Assembly (NCBI GenBank): GCA_020637495.1
Contig: JACJVV010000003.1
Location: forward strand, 156,069 to 220,068
Source: Candidatus Woesearchaeota archaeon
GTDB taxonomy: Archaea; Nanobdellota; Nanobdellia; Woesearchaeales; JACJVV01
DNA length: 64,000 bases
Reading direction: 5' to 3'
A program made the position numbers and the translations under genes. How positions within the stretch are numbered: the stretch's first letter is position 1; every line of letters starts with the position of its first letter. The notes under the pieces were generated by a model. That model saw nothing but the letters and a program-made list of their open reading frames with translations. It ran no database searches and was not told the origin of the DNA. This document shows, piece by piece, positions 25,826-35,156 of this stretch.

Positions 25826-26665
25826 TCATTCCTCATCAACTATAAGCTCGTATCCTCCAGGTGGAATCATCTCAGAGTCCTTAAGATGGTTGAAAGCAAC
25901 ATCAGTGAACAATGCCACCTTCTTCTGTGTACCTTCATCGTCTATCTCAGATACCTTGTATGGGAAACCGTATGTCTGCCTTACTTCCATCCTATAAGTC
26001 TGATCATCTTTGCTGAACTCAATGATGTCACATTGCCTGTTCTCACAAGTAACGCTATTTATGACCTCACCATTATCAAGATCCAAGATCCAGTCAATTG
26101 CAAATTCCTTAGGATAATAGGTATCATAATCAACCTCAACATAGCTCTTTAAAGTTGCTGTATCACAATTAAAGTTACTGTACTTTGAGTCTGTGAAGCA
26201 GTATCCATATGCTTTTGAGTCCACAAAATATACTGTATTGTACCTAAAATTGCTGCTTTTCAAGTATACTGGGTCTCTGAGTTTTAAGACAATTGTGTCT
26301 CCTTTGACCTGAAGATAATTACCTGTGTTTTCACTAAGGTATTCGTAAGACTTCAGATTTCTTGCCTTGTCCTGCAATGCTTTAACTTCAGCACTTAATC
26401 CTGAATTATCTAACATAGAATCTGAGCCTGAATCATCACCTGCTTTTGGGCATGGTGCAAATTCACAATTGTTCTCAGCTACCCTTGCAACGAATGACCC
26501 ATCTGGACATTCCTTAACATCTTGTGTACATACCTTGACGTCAGAACCACTTCCTGAATTCCCAGAACGTACATCTGTACCAGATGAATCCTGCGCTGAA
26601 GAGCATCCAAAAAGGAACATGACAGCCAACAATGATATAATTGTAATTTTAATCAAATTATTCAT
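25826..26665 (-). CDS. Lipoprotein with Cys-rich exported domain
   Basis: A 279-residue protein with a signal peptide ending in the lipobox LFGC (Cys21), so it is probably lipid-anchored on the outer face. A Ser/Gly/Asp linker follows, then a small Cys motif (CTQDVKECPDGSFVAR...CEFAPCP) common in exported proteins of DPANN archaea and candidate bacteria. The C-terminal part is beta-rich with three or four further cysteines, so disulfides are likely, which suits the local DsbA/DsbB pair. Function unknown. Confidence 0.65.
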   Translation of the reverse strand: MNNLIKITIISLLAVMFLFGCSSAQDSSGTDVRSGNSGSGSDVKVCTQDVKECPDGSFVARVAENNCEFAPCPKAGDDSGSDSMLDNSGLSAEVKALQDKARNLKSYEYLSENTGNYLQVKGDTIVLKLRDPVYLKSSNFRYNTVYFVDSKAYGYCFTDSKYSNFNCDTATLKSYVEVDYDTYYPKEFAIDWILDLDNGEVINSVTCENRQCDIIEFSKDDQTYRMEVRQTYGFPYKVSEIDDEGTQKKVALFTDVAFNHLKDSEMIPPGGYELIVDEE

Positions 26666-26762
26666 TTAAACACCCCCATTGATTTAATCAATCTCAAATA
26701 TAGCACTTTATAAGCTTTTTCCAAAGAATATATAATATATCGGAATAAATAATAACCTTGGA

Positions 26763-27320
26763 ATGAAACATTGGACTAAATGGATACAGAAACATAGGAA
26801 ACAGATTGAACTTTATGGCATAATCATCCTGTCAGTATTGATCTTGATTTTCCTTTTCTTCGATGTGATATTAGCAGCAGGGATTATTACCGGATTCATA
26901 GCAGCAAATATATTATTAAGGATGTACAGGAGGATACTGCCTGGAGTACCTATAGAATTTGAAGTAGTAATAATGGGTGGGATGATTTGTACTATAGCGT
27001 TTGGAATCTGGGCTGGACTGCTAGTCGTAATATTTGGAAGCATACTTGCAGAATTCCTGAATCAATTCATATCACCACATAGCCTGGTGAACTTTGCAGT
27101 CTATTTCTTTATTCCTTTCATTGCCCTGTTCATACCAACTGGTAGCATTGCAACAGCTGGTTTTATTGTAGCAATCGTTGCAAATATAGTGATATTCATT
27201 GTATTCCTACTGATGGGATATGACCTTGTGAAGAATCTTGCATTCAGCATAACTAACATATTCTGGAATTATCTGATGTTCAAGTATTTGGCAGGGATAT
27301 TGCTGGCTCTTTTGATATGA
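26763..27320 (+). CDS. Unrecognised multi-pass membrane protein
   Basis: A 185-residue protein with a basic start and about five hydrophobic segments. The stretch RRILPGVPIEFEVVIMGG resembles the SRLPGIAI... region of the two TrmB-linked membrane proteins at 39801 and 55567, so it may be a shorter, distant relative. No catalytic motif is seen. It converges with the next gene and overlaps it by 41 bases. Confidence 0.5.
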   Translation: MKHWTKWIQKHRKQIELYGIIILSVLILIFLFFDVILAAGIITGFIAANILLRMYRRILPGVPIEFEVVIMGGMICTIAFGIWAGLLVVIFGSILAEFLNQFISPHSLVNFAVYFFIPFIALFIPTGSIATAGFIVAIVANIVIFIVFLLMGYDLVKNLAFSITNIFWNYLMFKYLAGILLALLI

Positions 27321-27714
27321 TGTTCTCTAAAGATCGTTTAACTTCTTGGTTCATTAAGTATAACGATATTGTTCCAACAGTAACCAAAGGAAATTCGAAA
27401 TTTGGTGTTTCCATATAATAGTGATATAAATAATATAATGCTGTGAGTGAAAGGCTAAATATACTAACATTTCTATGCGGATGTTTTGTTCTTGCAAGAT
27501 GATATACAACATAAGGAGTAGCGCTATTGACCAATACAGAAGCAGGAAAATGATTGCAATATCCAATTCCGAAGTTCTGTCTAAAATCTTCCTCTTTTGC
27601 TAATCCAACAATACCACCAAGACTCCCAATCACTGCTGAAAAGGTATTTGCATAGATGAATATAGTTTTGTAGAAAAAATTAGAAGAATAAGAAAGAAAA
27701 TTCTTCAGTTTCAT
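27280..27714 (-). CDS. Unrecognised small membrane protein
   Basis: A protein of 144 residues from the ATG at 27714, one base after the stop of the upstream beta-barrel-like gene; the longer frame starts with TTG inside that gene. Three or four hydrophobic segments are visible (AVIGSLGGIVGLA, PYVVYHLA, LTALYYLYHYY). No family is recognised. It is the third gene of an operon with the secreted protein and a small exported protein, and its end overlaps the convergent 26763 gene. Confidence 0.45.
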   Translation of the reverse strand: MKLKNFLSYSSNFFYKTIFIYANTFSAVIGSLGGIVGLAKEEDFRQNFGIGYCNHFPASVLVNSATPYVVYHLARTKHPHRNVSIFSLSLTALYYLYHYYMETPNFEFPLVTVGTISLYLMNQEVKRSLENIISKEPAISLPNT

Positions 27715-27715
27715 T

Positions 27716-28429
27716 CTAATATTTGATTCCAAAGCTTACCCATCCATAGTTGACGTCTTTTCTTCCTGACATGCCATCCTGCGAAGCTCCACCAACTTCA
27801 ATTGATACTATGTCATCAATAGTTGTTATCAGTTTTCCACCAAGTGTAACATGCATCCAGTCATGTGTTCCAGGATTTCCATCAGTACCTTTGCTATCAA
27901 GATATGCTGTTGAGGCAAATGGCACTGCTTTCAAAGTGATCTTATCTCCTGTCAGTATATCCCATGGCACTGAACCTGTTATGTATACAAAGTATTTATC
28001 CTTATCAGGAGTTCCATTTGACCAAGTAGCAATATCTGTTTGTGTAATTAGTGGACCAGCTTTAGCTCTAAGATGAGCTTCAATCCAGTTTTCAGCATTA
28101 CGTTGATCATAAGTGTATCTTGCATATTCTAAAGAACCGTTTATGCTCCAATCTTCTCCTTTTGCATTGAACACTGAAAGATCAATTCCTACATTTTGCT
28201 GCCATTGATCCCCTTCTTTTGCATCTAATCCTGCAGATCCAAAAGTGTACAATCTCACTGGACCTTCTTTTACATGAGCATAATTCTGCACTACAGGTCC
28301 TTCTATTACAGGACCTCCTAGACGTCTTATGTCTTCACTCTTTGCTGTCAAGTTGAATGTATAATCCTGCGCAAATGCTGATGTTGCAATAATAGGTATC
28401 ATTGCTAATATTTTTGTTATGTTTTTCAT
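27716..28429 (-). CDS. Secreted beta-rich protein resembling an outer-membrane barrel
   Basis: A 237-residue protein with a clear signal peptide (MKNITKILAMIPIIATSAFA, cleavage after AFA). The mature part has alternating hydrophobic strands, few charged helices, and ends GWVSFGIKY, with a terminal aromatic and alternating hydrophobics like the C-terminal beta-signal of bacterial outer-membrane proteins. No archaeal outer membrane of the diderm kind is expected here, so the location is a puzzle. No exact family is named. It is the middle gene of a three-gene operon. Confidence 0.55.
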   Translation of the reverse strand: MKNITKILAMIPIIATSAFAQDYTFNLTAKSEDIRRLGGPVIEGPVVQNYAHVKEGPVRLYTFGSAGLDAKEGDQWQQNVGIDLSVFNAKGEDWSINGSLEYARYTYDQRNAENWIEAHLRAKAGPLITQTDIATWSNGTPDKDKYFVYITGSVPWDILTGDKITLKAVPFASTAYLDSKGTDGNPGTHDWMHVTLGGKLITTIDDIVSIEVGGASQDGMSGRKDVNYGWVSFGIKY

Positions 28430-28435
28430 TTTGTA

Positions 28436-28756
28436 TCACCTTTCATTAAAATGTGGTCTCCATTTCCATTCTGACATCCAATCCAGAAAATTTACACTGG
28501 GAAGCTTCACTGGATCATGATAATCTATTGTTCCTTCACCTATAGGTTGCCAGCTTGCAGCAACATCACAGTATCTAGTTTGTAATATTGTTACTGAATC
28601 ATCCTTGTGCAGAAGCACAATATCATCAATACCATCACTGTTGAGATCAGCCATTGTTCCAACAACTACTTGTGAACTAGATTTTCCATTGCTGTGTCCT
28701 AATGCATAAGCAGCTATTAACCCTGCAGTAATCAATGCTTGATATCCTCGTTTCAT
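28436..28756 (-). CDS. Small exported protein with FG-GAP-like repeat
   Basis: A 106-residue protein. The start (MKRGYQALITAGLIAAYALG) is a signal peptide or anchor. DLNSDGIDDIVLLHKDDSV is a calcium-binding FG-GAP/VCBS-type unit as in integrin-like repeats; one copy only is present. It begins a three-gene operon with the beta-barrel-like protein 6 bases on. Role unknown; a surface partner of that protein is plausible. Confidence 0.5.
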   Translation of the reverse strand: MKRGYQALITAGLIAAYALGHSNGKSSSQVVVGTMADLNSDGIDDIVLLHKDDSVTILQTRYCDVAASWQPIGEGTIDYHDPVKLPSVNFLDWMSEWKWRPHFNER

Positions 28757-28840
28757 TTTGTATCACCCCTTGGCTTTCGCCATTCAATTCAATGTGCTTT
28801 TGATACTACTAAATAGTGCTAATAGTTATTTAAACATTAT

Positions 28841-28852
28841 CTCCCCCGGGAG
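28841..28852. promoter_or_regulatory. CTCCC-CC-GGGAG inverted repeat before the TrmB gene
   Basis: A GC-rich inverted repeat in AT-rich DNA, about 20 bases upstream of the TATA box (TTATATT, 28871-28877) of the large TrmB-like gene, whose ATG is at 28900. Position and symmetry fit a dimeric regulator site, either for activation of that gene or for control of the divergent operon. Confidence 0.5.
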
Positions 28853-28899
28853 GGGTTGAAATAGAAAGATTTATATTGAGAAAATGAGTTTATTAAGAT

Positions 28900-30882
28900 A
28901 TGGAACTTGCTTTGCTTGAAGAGATAGGACTTACTAAAGGGGAGATTTCAGTATATATGGCACTTCTTGAACTAGGCAGCTCAACTGTTGGGCCAATTGT
29001 GGACAAAGCAAAAGTATCAAGTTCAAAAGTTTATGATATCCTTGAAAGATTGATGGATAAAGGTCTAGCTAGTTATGTAATAAAAGAGAATACTAAATAT
29101 TTTGAGTCTGCTCAACCAAGCAGAATATTGGATTACATGCAGGAGAGAAAAAAAGAGATTGAAGAGAAAGAGAATAGAGTAAAGGAGATATTGCCACAGT
29201 TAGAATTAAGGCAGAGGATGGCAAAGAACAAACAAGAAGTCAATGTCTATGAAGGATTAAAAGGGATAAAGACTGTAAGGGAGAAGTCATTAAGGGAGTT
29301 GAAAGCAGGGGATGAATTCTATATATTAGGAATTTCTGCAACATCAAGCGAACAGCTTAGAAATTATTGGATGAACTATCATAAACGAAGATCACAATCA
29401 AAAATAGGAACCAAGATGCTGATTAATAGAGATGCTCCTGAGAAATATTTTGATGAGAGAAATAAACTGCCACATACCAATGTTAAAAGGATGCCCTTCT
29501 CTGCATCTACCCCATCATGGTTCGACATATATGATGACAGGATGGTAATTGGAGTAACAGGCGAAGAACCAATCGCTGTTGAGATAAAAAGCAGTAAAGT
29601 AGCTGAAAGTTTCAAGGCATATTTTGAAGCATTATGGAATCAGAAAGTCATGATGTTTGAAGGGCAAGAAGCAGTTGAATCCTCATACAATGAAATCCTG
29701 AAGAATTCTAAAAAAAGTGATGATGTAATAATATTTGCCGCAAAACCTGAAACAAAAAGAGGAGTAGACTTCAACAGAGATTGGAACAGAGAAATGCGCA
29801 AAAGAACAAGAAATGTAAGGTTATTGTATTATGGTAATAACCAGAAGAATATAGAACGTGCAAAAGAGATTTCAGAACAAGGATGTGAGACAAAAATATT
29901 AGCAACTGCACAATCACTGCCTATATCTTCAATAGTAGTAGGAGACAAGATACTACAAGTAGTATGGAGCAAGAATCCATTCACACTAATCATAGAGAAT
30001 AAGACAGTTGCTGATTCATATAGAACTAACTTTGAACTTTTATGGAATCAGGATACAACAGTAAGCAAAGGATGGGATGCCTTCAAGAATGCGTTGTCCA
30101 GTATGCTGAATGAGATAAAACCTGGAGATAGATACAATGTTCTTGGGGCAACACTTGGGAGTGAAGCTAACAGAAAAGAATATACAGATTTTTTTGCAGA
30201 TTTCCATCAAGAAAGATCAAGCAAGGGTGTGCATTGCAGATTATTATTCTATCAAGATGAGAAAGACTATGTAATGAATAAGATAGAGAAGAAATATTGG
30301 CAAGATAAAGGAGAAATAAAGTTCCTAAGTTACAATCAAGAGTCTCCAGTGCAGATATTTACATACAATGACAAGGCAATGCTTAGTATACAAGAAAAAG
30401 AACCTACTGTAATAATAATAAATAATCCAAAAGTTGCTGAATCCTTCAGGAAGAATTTTGAGAATGCATGGAACCAAGATACCCAAATCTTGAAAGGAGT
30501 TGATGCTGTTCAAGATCTGTTTGAGCAGATGCTAGAAGCAGGCAGCTGCGATTTTATTGCAGCTAGAGGATATTTTGTAGAAAAAAGGCCAGAATATATA
30601 GATAAATGGGAGAAAAGAGCAGAAAAAGCAGGCTTCAAGATGCGAAATATCGTAGATCCAGAAGTTAAAGGACATAGGATAACCAAATTCAAATTTGCCC
30701 AAACAAGATATACTCTTCAGAAGGAATTTGCAGAGCTTAGTGCTATATGGATATTCGGAGAGAAGGTAGCAATAAGCAATTGGACTGACAAAGAACCAAT
30801 TGTAGTCATGATGGATAACAAAGCAATGTATGATATGTATAGCAAACAGTTTGAGTTGCTATGGAATAAGGAGAAGATTTAA
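28900..30882 (+). CDS. TrmB-like regulator with four effector-domain repeats
   Basis: A 660-residue protein, more than twice the usual TrmB size. Residues 1-75 form the winged helix (EEIGLTKGEISVYMALLELG, SSSKVYDILERLMDKG), then a coiled coil to about 115. Four related PLD-like effector domains follow, each ending in a (Y/F)xxxFExxWNQ tag: near residues 250, 383, 526 and 652. TrmB effector domains bind sugars in known members. Repeats may bind several ligands or assemble as a scaffold. The patatin gene begins 15 bases later, so they are probably co-transcribed. Confidence 0.78.
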   Translation: MELALLEEIGLTKGEISVYMALLELGSSTVGPIVDKAKVSSSKVYDILERLMDKGLASYVIKENTKYFESAQPSRILDYMQERKKEIEEKENRVKEILPQLELRQRMAKNKQEVNVYEGLKGIKTVREKSLRELKAGDEFYILGISATSSEQLRNYWMNYHKRRSQSKIGTKMLINRDAPEKYFDERNKLPHTNVKRMPFSASTPSWFDIYDDRMVIGVTGEEPIAVEIKSSKVAESFKAYFEALWNQKVMMFEGQEAVESSYNEILKNSKKSDDVIIFAAKPETKRGVDFNRDWNREMRKRTRNVRLLYYGNNQKNIERAKEISEQGCETKILATAQSLPISSIVVGDKILQVVWSKNPFTLIIENKTVADSYRTNFELLWNQDTTVSKGWDAFKNALSSMLNEIKPGDRYNVLGATLGSEANRKEYTDFFADFHQERSSKGVHCRLLFYQDEKDYVMNKIEKKYWQDKGEIKFLSYNQESPVQIFTYNDKAMLSIQEKEPTVIIINNPKVAESFRKNFENAWNQDTQILKGVDAVQDLFEQMLEAGSCDFIAARGYFVEKRPEYIDKWEKRAEKAGFKMRNIVDPEVKGHRITKFKFAQTRYTLQKEFAELSAIWIFGEKVAISNWTDKEPIVVMMDNKAMYDMYSKQFELLWNKEKI

Positions 30883-30897
30883 GTAAATCATAATTAC

Positions 30898-31698
30898 ATG
30901 GATACCATGGTAAAGACAGGCTTGGTATTAGGTGGAGGAGGAACAAGAGGTTTTGCACATATTGGAGTTCTAAAAGTATTGAAAGACTTAGATATCAAGA
31001 TAGATGCAGTAGCAGGATGTAGTATTGGTGCATTCATAGGAGCATCATTCTGTGCTGGTAATTCCCCATATGATATGGAAAGATATGTGAAGAAGATAGG
31101 ACTGTTGGATATGTTTGATATGAACATATCGATGACTGGGATAAGGACAACTAATAAATTACATAGGATATTCAATGAGTTTGTAGGTGAAGATAAATTT
31201 GAAGACCTTGATATCCCATTATATGTCAATGCAGTAAATCTTTCAAAAGCAAGAGAAGAAGTCTTCTGCAAAGGAAATCTGTTTGAAGCTATTCGTGCTT
31301 CAGTAACTATTCCTGGACTTGTAAGCCCATATAAAATAAGTGATAATTATTATGTTGATGGAGGAATAATGAATATTGAACCTGTTTCCATCTTGCCAAA
31401 GAATATCAAGAGATACATCATAGTTGATGTCTCGCCATTAGGAAAGATGGACATGAAAAAAGCAAATGTCCTTGATATTATTGATACTTCCATGAAGATA
31501 ATGCAGAAGGAGTCTGGAAGATTAAAGAATCTAAAACACATGAAGAATAAGTTTGTCCTTATCAAACCAAAAGTAGCTGAACATCATATGCTTGAAAGCA
31601 AAAATAAATATCAAGAAATAATAGACAAAGGTGAGAAAGCTGCTAAGATGAAGAAACAAGAATTATTGAGTTTGAGTAAAGTTTGGTATAAATTCTAA
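30898..31698 (+). CDS. Patatin-like phospholipase
   Basis: A 266-residue acyl hydrolase. LGGGGTRGFAHIGVL holds the oxyanion glycine loop, GCSIGAF holds the nucleophile Ser in GxSxG and YVDGGI holds the catalytic Asp in DGG, so the Ser-Asp dyad is intact. There is no signal peptide, so it acts inside the cell, likely on membrane lipids. Archaeal lipids are ether-linked, so the real substrate is open. It follows the TrmB-like gene by 15 bases. Confidence 0.88.
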   Translation: MDTMVKTGLVLGGGGTRGFAHIGVLKVLKDLDIKIDAVAGCSIGAFIGASFCAGNSPYDMERYVKKIGLLDMFDMNISMTGIRTTNKLHRIFNEFVGEDKFEDLDIPLYVNAVNLSKAREEVFCKGNLFEAIRASVTIPGLVSPYKISDNYYVDGGIMNIEPVSILPKNIKRYIIVDVSPLGKMDMKKANVLDIIDTSMKIMQKESGRLKNLKHMKNKFVLIKPKVAEHHMLESKNKYQEIIDKGEKAAKMKKQELLSLSKVWYKF

Positions 31699-34600
31699 CT
31701 ATTTGAGATGCTTGATATTTTCTTTGATGTAAGTAATTAATCTATTTGGCCATAATCTAGGGATTGGTGGTTGCAAAAGTTCATTAATCCATTTCTTGAA
31801 TTTCCTGTCAAACACTCCTTTTGGATTCTCAATGAAACGCTCAAACTCATAATAAATCAGTGGTTCTAAACCTATCTCCTTATGGACATTATGCATATCT
31901 TCAAGCAACATCTTGATCTTCTCTTCCTGTTTCTCAAGTTCAATCTGCTCTTTTTTTCTCTCCCTGTCATTCCCATCCTCATTCCCAGATCGTTCCCATT
32001 CCTCTTCATATGAGAAGTATTCATCTGCCTTTTTCAATAGGAATTCAGCCAATTCCTTTGGCCACTTCCTTCTAACGAACTTCTCATATTTCTTGATCTT
32101 CCTAAGCACATCTTGGTCAAATGGCTGCTCATTGATACATCTTGCTATCTGCATCTTTGCTTGCAGAGGTATCCTGTCTTCCAGATCATAAAGCTGCTGA
32201 GCAAGCTTCTTCTGTGACTTATTGCCTCGATGCTTAATATGAGAAATGAAATCCTTGAACTCCCTTACAGGATTTGCTGTAAGGTCAATCTTTGGAAGGT
32301 TGAACTCAACCTCTTCCCCTTTCTTTCCTTTGTCTACTGCAATCTTTGCAAGGACAAAAGAGTGCATGCGCTTCAGGAAATCAAGCTTATCATCAATCTT
32401 CAAGACATCAGTATACCCTTGCAGTACAAGCTGGAAAGCAAATGGTGAAGGTATTTGCGTAGTTATCTCTTCGACTTTTGTCTTACCTTCCTTAAGCTGT
32501 TGAACTACAATAGTTGCACTCTTTACATCCATAGAATCTTCAAGAACTTCCCTTCTTGCCTCTTTCAAGATGGGGAAGTCATTGCTGATACCCTTGATTG
32601 CAGCCATAAGGATTGTAGAGATTGACTGTTGCTTGCCTGCACGTTTTATCCTACCCATATATGTGCGAAGGATCATCAGAGAACGTTCAGCACAATGCCT
32701 GAATCTTCGTTTCAATACCTCAGTCTTATCTATCGCTAAGTTCATTATCTCATAAAGATCTGATGTAGTCAATACCTTGATTATGTCTTTCAGATTTATT
32801 GATTTCTCAGTCCCTATGTAAAATCCATTATCATTTATCCCTATCTCAACATCCGCTTTCTCATACTTTGATATGATATAGCCTATTGCTCTGCTTAGAC
32901 AATCGTTTACACGCCTTCCATAAAGTGAATGGAATATTATCTTCTTGCCACGTTCATCCTTGTAATATTCAACGAGGATCCTCTTATTAGTTGGAATCAA
33001 TGCATAATCAAACTGCTCTTTCAGATATATGTACACTGCCTCTGCAGCCTTCTTGTTCACATATAGATATTCATTGATAAAATCAATTATCTCTTTCTTA
33101 GATCTTTTCTGAGTAAATTTCTCTTCCATCAGAAGCCTGAAGCGAAGTATATCATTGGCAAGATCAAAGCTTAATGGCAACATCTCAGAAACCCAGCTTG
33201 GCACAGTAGGAGGTTTGCCGATGCTTACATCAACAGTTGCAGTCATTCCTCTAGCAAACCTGAATTCATATGTTGCTCCTCCTAGTACGAAGATATCACG
33301 TTTTCGCAATCGTTCCAAGAAAGTCTCATCAAGCGATCCAATAATCTGGTTTCCAAGCTTGACTTTTACTCCGCTCTGGGAAGGGATTGTTCCTATATTA
33401 GTCATGTATAATATACGTGTCATCTTTCCACGTTTTCCTATCTTGCCATTCTCTCTCCATATCTTTGAATAAACGCTTCTATCTTCAAGTTCAGTATATT
33501 CACCAGCCAGATAGCTGACTATTGCATCAAAGTCCTTCCTTGGCAAATCCTTGTAAGGAAAAGTATTTGTGATCAATTCATATAGTTCTTTCTCATCCCA
33601 AACGTCTTGGATGGCTGCACCTAGTATCTGCTGTGAAAGGACATCCAGTGCATTCTTAGGGATATATATCCTGTCTATCTTCTTCTCAACAGCATTCTTC
33701 AACAAAACAGAGCATTCTACAAGATCATCCCTATCCATGACTATGATTCGACCTTTTGTTGTCTCATGCAACTTATGGCCTGATCTTCCAATCCTTTGCA
33801 ATGCCCTTGCAACAGTCTTCGGACTGCCAAGGCATATGACTAGATCTATATATCCTATGTCAATACCAAGCTCAAGGCTTGTACTGCATACAACACATTT
33901 CAATTTGCCTTCACGTAATCTGCGTTCTATAGAATGACGATGTTCCTTGCTTAAGCTTCCATGATGAGCTCCAATCCCTTTTACCTCTTTTTCTTGACTA
34001 TTGCCATCTTCATTCTCATCATCATCCATTGTCTCAGTATAATTCCTTGGAAACATCTCCCTAAGATGATGAACAACACGTTCAGTAGCAGCTCTTGTAT
34101 TTGTAAAGATCAATGTTGTCTTATGCTTCTGGATCATCTCATCAATCAATGCATAGGTCTTCTTATGAAGGTCACTATAGGTTATGTCAACAAGATTATC
34201 TACAGCTGACAATACTTGTAAATCTAGCTGCTTAATGAACTGTACATTCACTATCTTACATTCCCTATTCGGTCCTACCAAGAATTCAGCTATCTCCTCC
34301 AAAGGTGAGACTGTTGCAGATAAGCCAACTCTTGTGAGTGAATCATTGTTAAGGTGCTGGAGCCGTTCTATGCTGAGCATCAGATGGGTTCCACGTTTGT
34401 TCTCAGCCAAGGCATGTATCTCATCGATTATGCACCATTCAACCTGCTTTAGGTTATCTATGAACTTTATTGATGATAAGACAATCGCCAAACTTTCTGG
34501 AGTGGTAATAAGGATGTGGGGTGGTGTCTTGAGCATCTTCGCTTTTTCAGCAGTTGTTGTGTCTCCCCCTCTTACTGCAACCCTGATATCTATCTCTCTG

Positions 34601-34974
34601 TTGTATTTCCTTGCTATCTCCTTGATCTCTTCTAAAGGTGTAATAAGGTTCACTTTGATATCCTCATTCAAGGCTTTGAGCGGTGATATGTATATCGCGT
34701 ATATCCTATCTTCCAATATGCCTTTGTCAGCTGAATCCACTAATTCATTAAGGATGCTCAGGAATCCTGTCAATGTCTTTGTTGCACCGGTTGGGGCTGA
34801 TACAAGAATGTTATTCCTGCTATGGATCTCCATCACAGCATGCAACTGCGGCAGAGAATATGATTTGAATTTCTTGTAGAACCATTCCTTTACGAAAGGA
34901 TGTAGAATACCATCTATCTCATACTTTGTGTTCGGCTTGTCTTTTAGAGATATCTTTGGTGAAGATTTAGGCAT
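31699..34974 (-). CDS. lhr: Lhr-type ATP-dependent DNA helicase
   Basis: A protein of 1,091 residues from the ATG at 34974. SAPTGATKT is the Walker A motif, DEIHAL the Walker B box, LSATV motif III, and STSLELGID and QRIGRSGH the motifs of RecA domain 2; long winged-helix and Lhr-core parts follow. Lhr proteins unwind DNA forks and hybrids in repair. A TATA box 22-29 bases before 34974 shows that the 42 extra residues of the longer frame to 35100 are unlikely. The C-terminal 200 residues are very charged. Its upstream DNA carries the composite element also found at 22.95 kb. Confidence 0.88.
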   Translation of the reverse strand: MPKSSPKISLKDKPNTKYEIDGILHPFVKEWFYKKFKSYSLPQLHAVMEIHSRNNILVSAPTGATKTLTGFLSILNELVDSADKGILEDRIYAIYISPLKALNEDIKVNLITPLEEIKEIARKYNREIDIRVAVRGGDTTTAEKAKMLKTPPHILITTPESLAIVLSSIKFIDNLKQVEWCIIDEIHALAENKRGTHLMLSIERLQHLNNDSLTRVGLSATVSPLEEIAEFLVGPNRECKIVNVQFIKQLDLQVLSAVDNLVDITYSDLHKKTYALIDEMIQKHKTTLIFTNTRAATERVVHHLREMFPRNYTETMDDDENEDGNSQEKEVKGIGAHHGSLSKEHRHSIERRLREGKLKCVVCSTSLELGIDIGYIDLVICLGSPKTVARALQRIGRSGHKLHETTKGRIIVMDRDDLVECSVLLKNAVEKKIDRIYIPKNALDVLSQQILGAAIQDVWDEKELYELITNTFPYKDLPRKDFDAIVSYLAGEYTELEDRSVYSKIWRENGKIGKRGKMTRILYMTNIGTIPSQSGVKVKLGNQIIGSLDETFLERLRKRDIFVLGGATYEFRFARGMTATVDVSIGKPPTVPSWVSEMLPLSFDLANDILRFRLLMEEKFTQKRSKKEIIDFINEYLYVNKKAAEAVYIYLKEQFDYALIPTNKRILVEYYKDERGKKIIFHSLYGRRVNDCLSRAIGYIISKYEKADVEIGINDNGFYIGTEKSINLKDIIKVLTTSDLYEIMNLAIDKTEVLKRRFRHCAERSLMILRTYMGRIKRAGKQQSISTILMAAIKGISNDFPILKEARREVLEDSMDVKSATIVVQQLKEGKTKVEEITTQIPSPFAFQLVLQGYTDVLKIDDKLDFLKRMHSFVLAKIAVDKGKKGEEVEFNLPKIDLTANPVREFKDFISHIKHRGNKSQKKLAQQLYDLEDRIPLQAKMQIARCINEQPFDQDVLRKIKKYEKFVRRKWPKELAEFLLKKADEYFSYEEEWERSGNEDGNDRERKKEQIELEKQEEKIKMLLEDMHNVHKEIGLEPLIYYEFERFIENPKGVFDRKFKKWINELLQPPIPRLWPNRLITYIKENIKHLK

Positions 34975-34995
34975 ATTCCTATGAATCTCTGTATG

Positions 34996-35003
34996 TTTAT
35001 ATA
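34996..35003 (-). promoter_or_regulatory. TATA box of lhr
   Basis: TATATAAA on the minus strand, 22-29 bases before the ATG at 34974. It implies a leaderless lhr transcript and decides the start. Confidence 0.6.
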
Positions 35004-35043
35004 GATTGTGAAGCAATGTCCAATGGTGAGTTGGATGAAATAT

Positions 35044-35094
35044 GGATAGTCTCATTCCCACGTATTCTATCGTCGACAAATAGTCCCATTCCCA
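35044..35094 (-). promoter_or_regulatory. Composite element pair upstream of lhr
   Basis: On the minus strand TGGGAATGGGACTATTTGTC is followed by GACGA, then TGGGAATGAGACTATCC at 35044-35060. The 19-base core at 35070-35088 matches the element at 22952-22970 in 17 of 19 positions. The pair lies upstream of the lhr TATA box and also near the divergent gene at 35157. Confidence 0.55.
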
Positions 35095-35156
35095 AAGCAA
35101 TAAGATAGGTGGGACTTGGAAAAATATTTAAATTTAGAGATGCTATATACCTTGAA

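Noticed and set aside
35100..35109. Longer starts for lhr (35100) and for the divergent membrane protein (GTG 35109)
   Set aside because: TATA boxes place both transcript starts downstream of these codons; the extensions would translate the shared control region.
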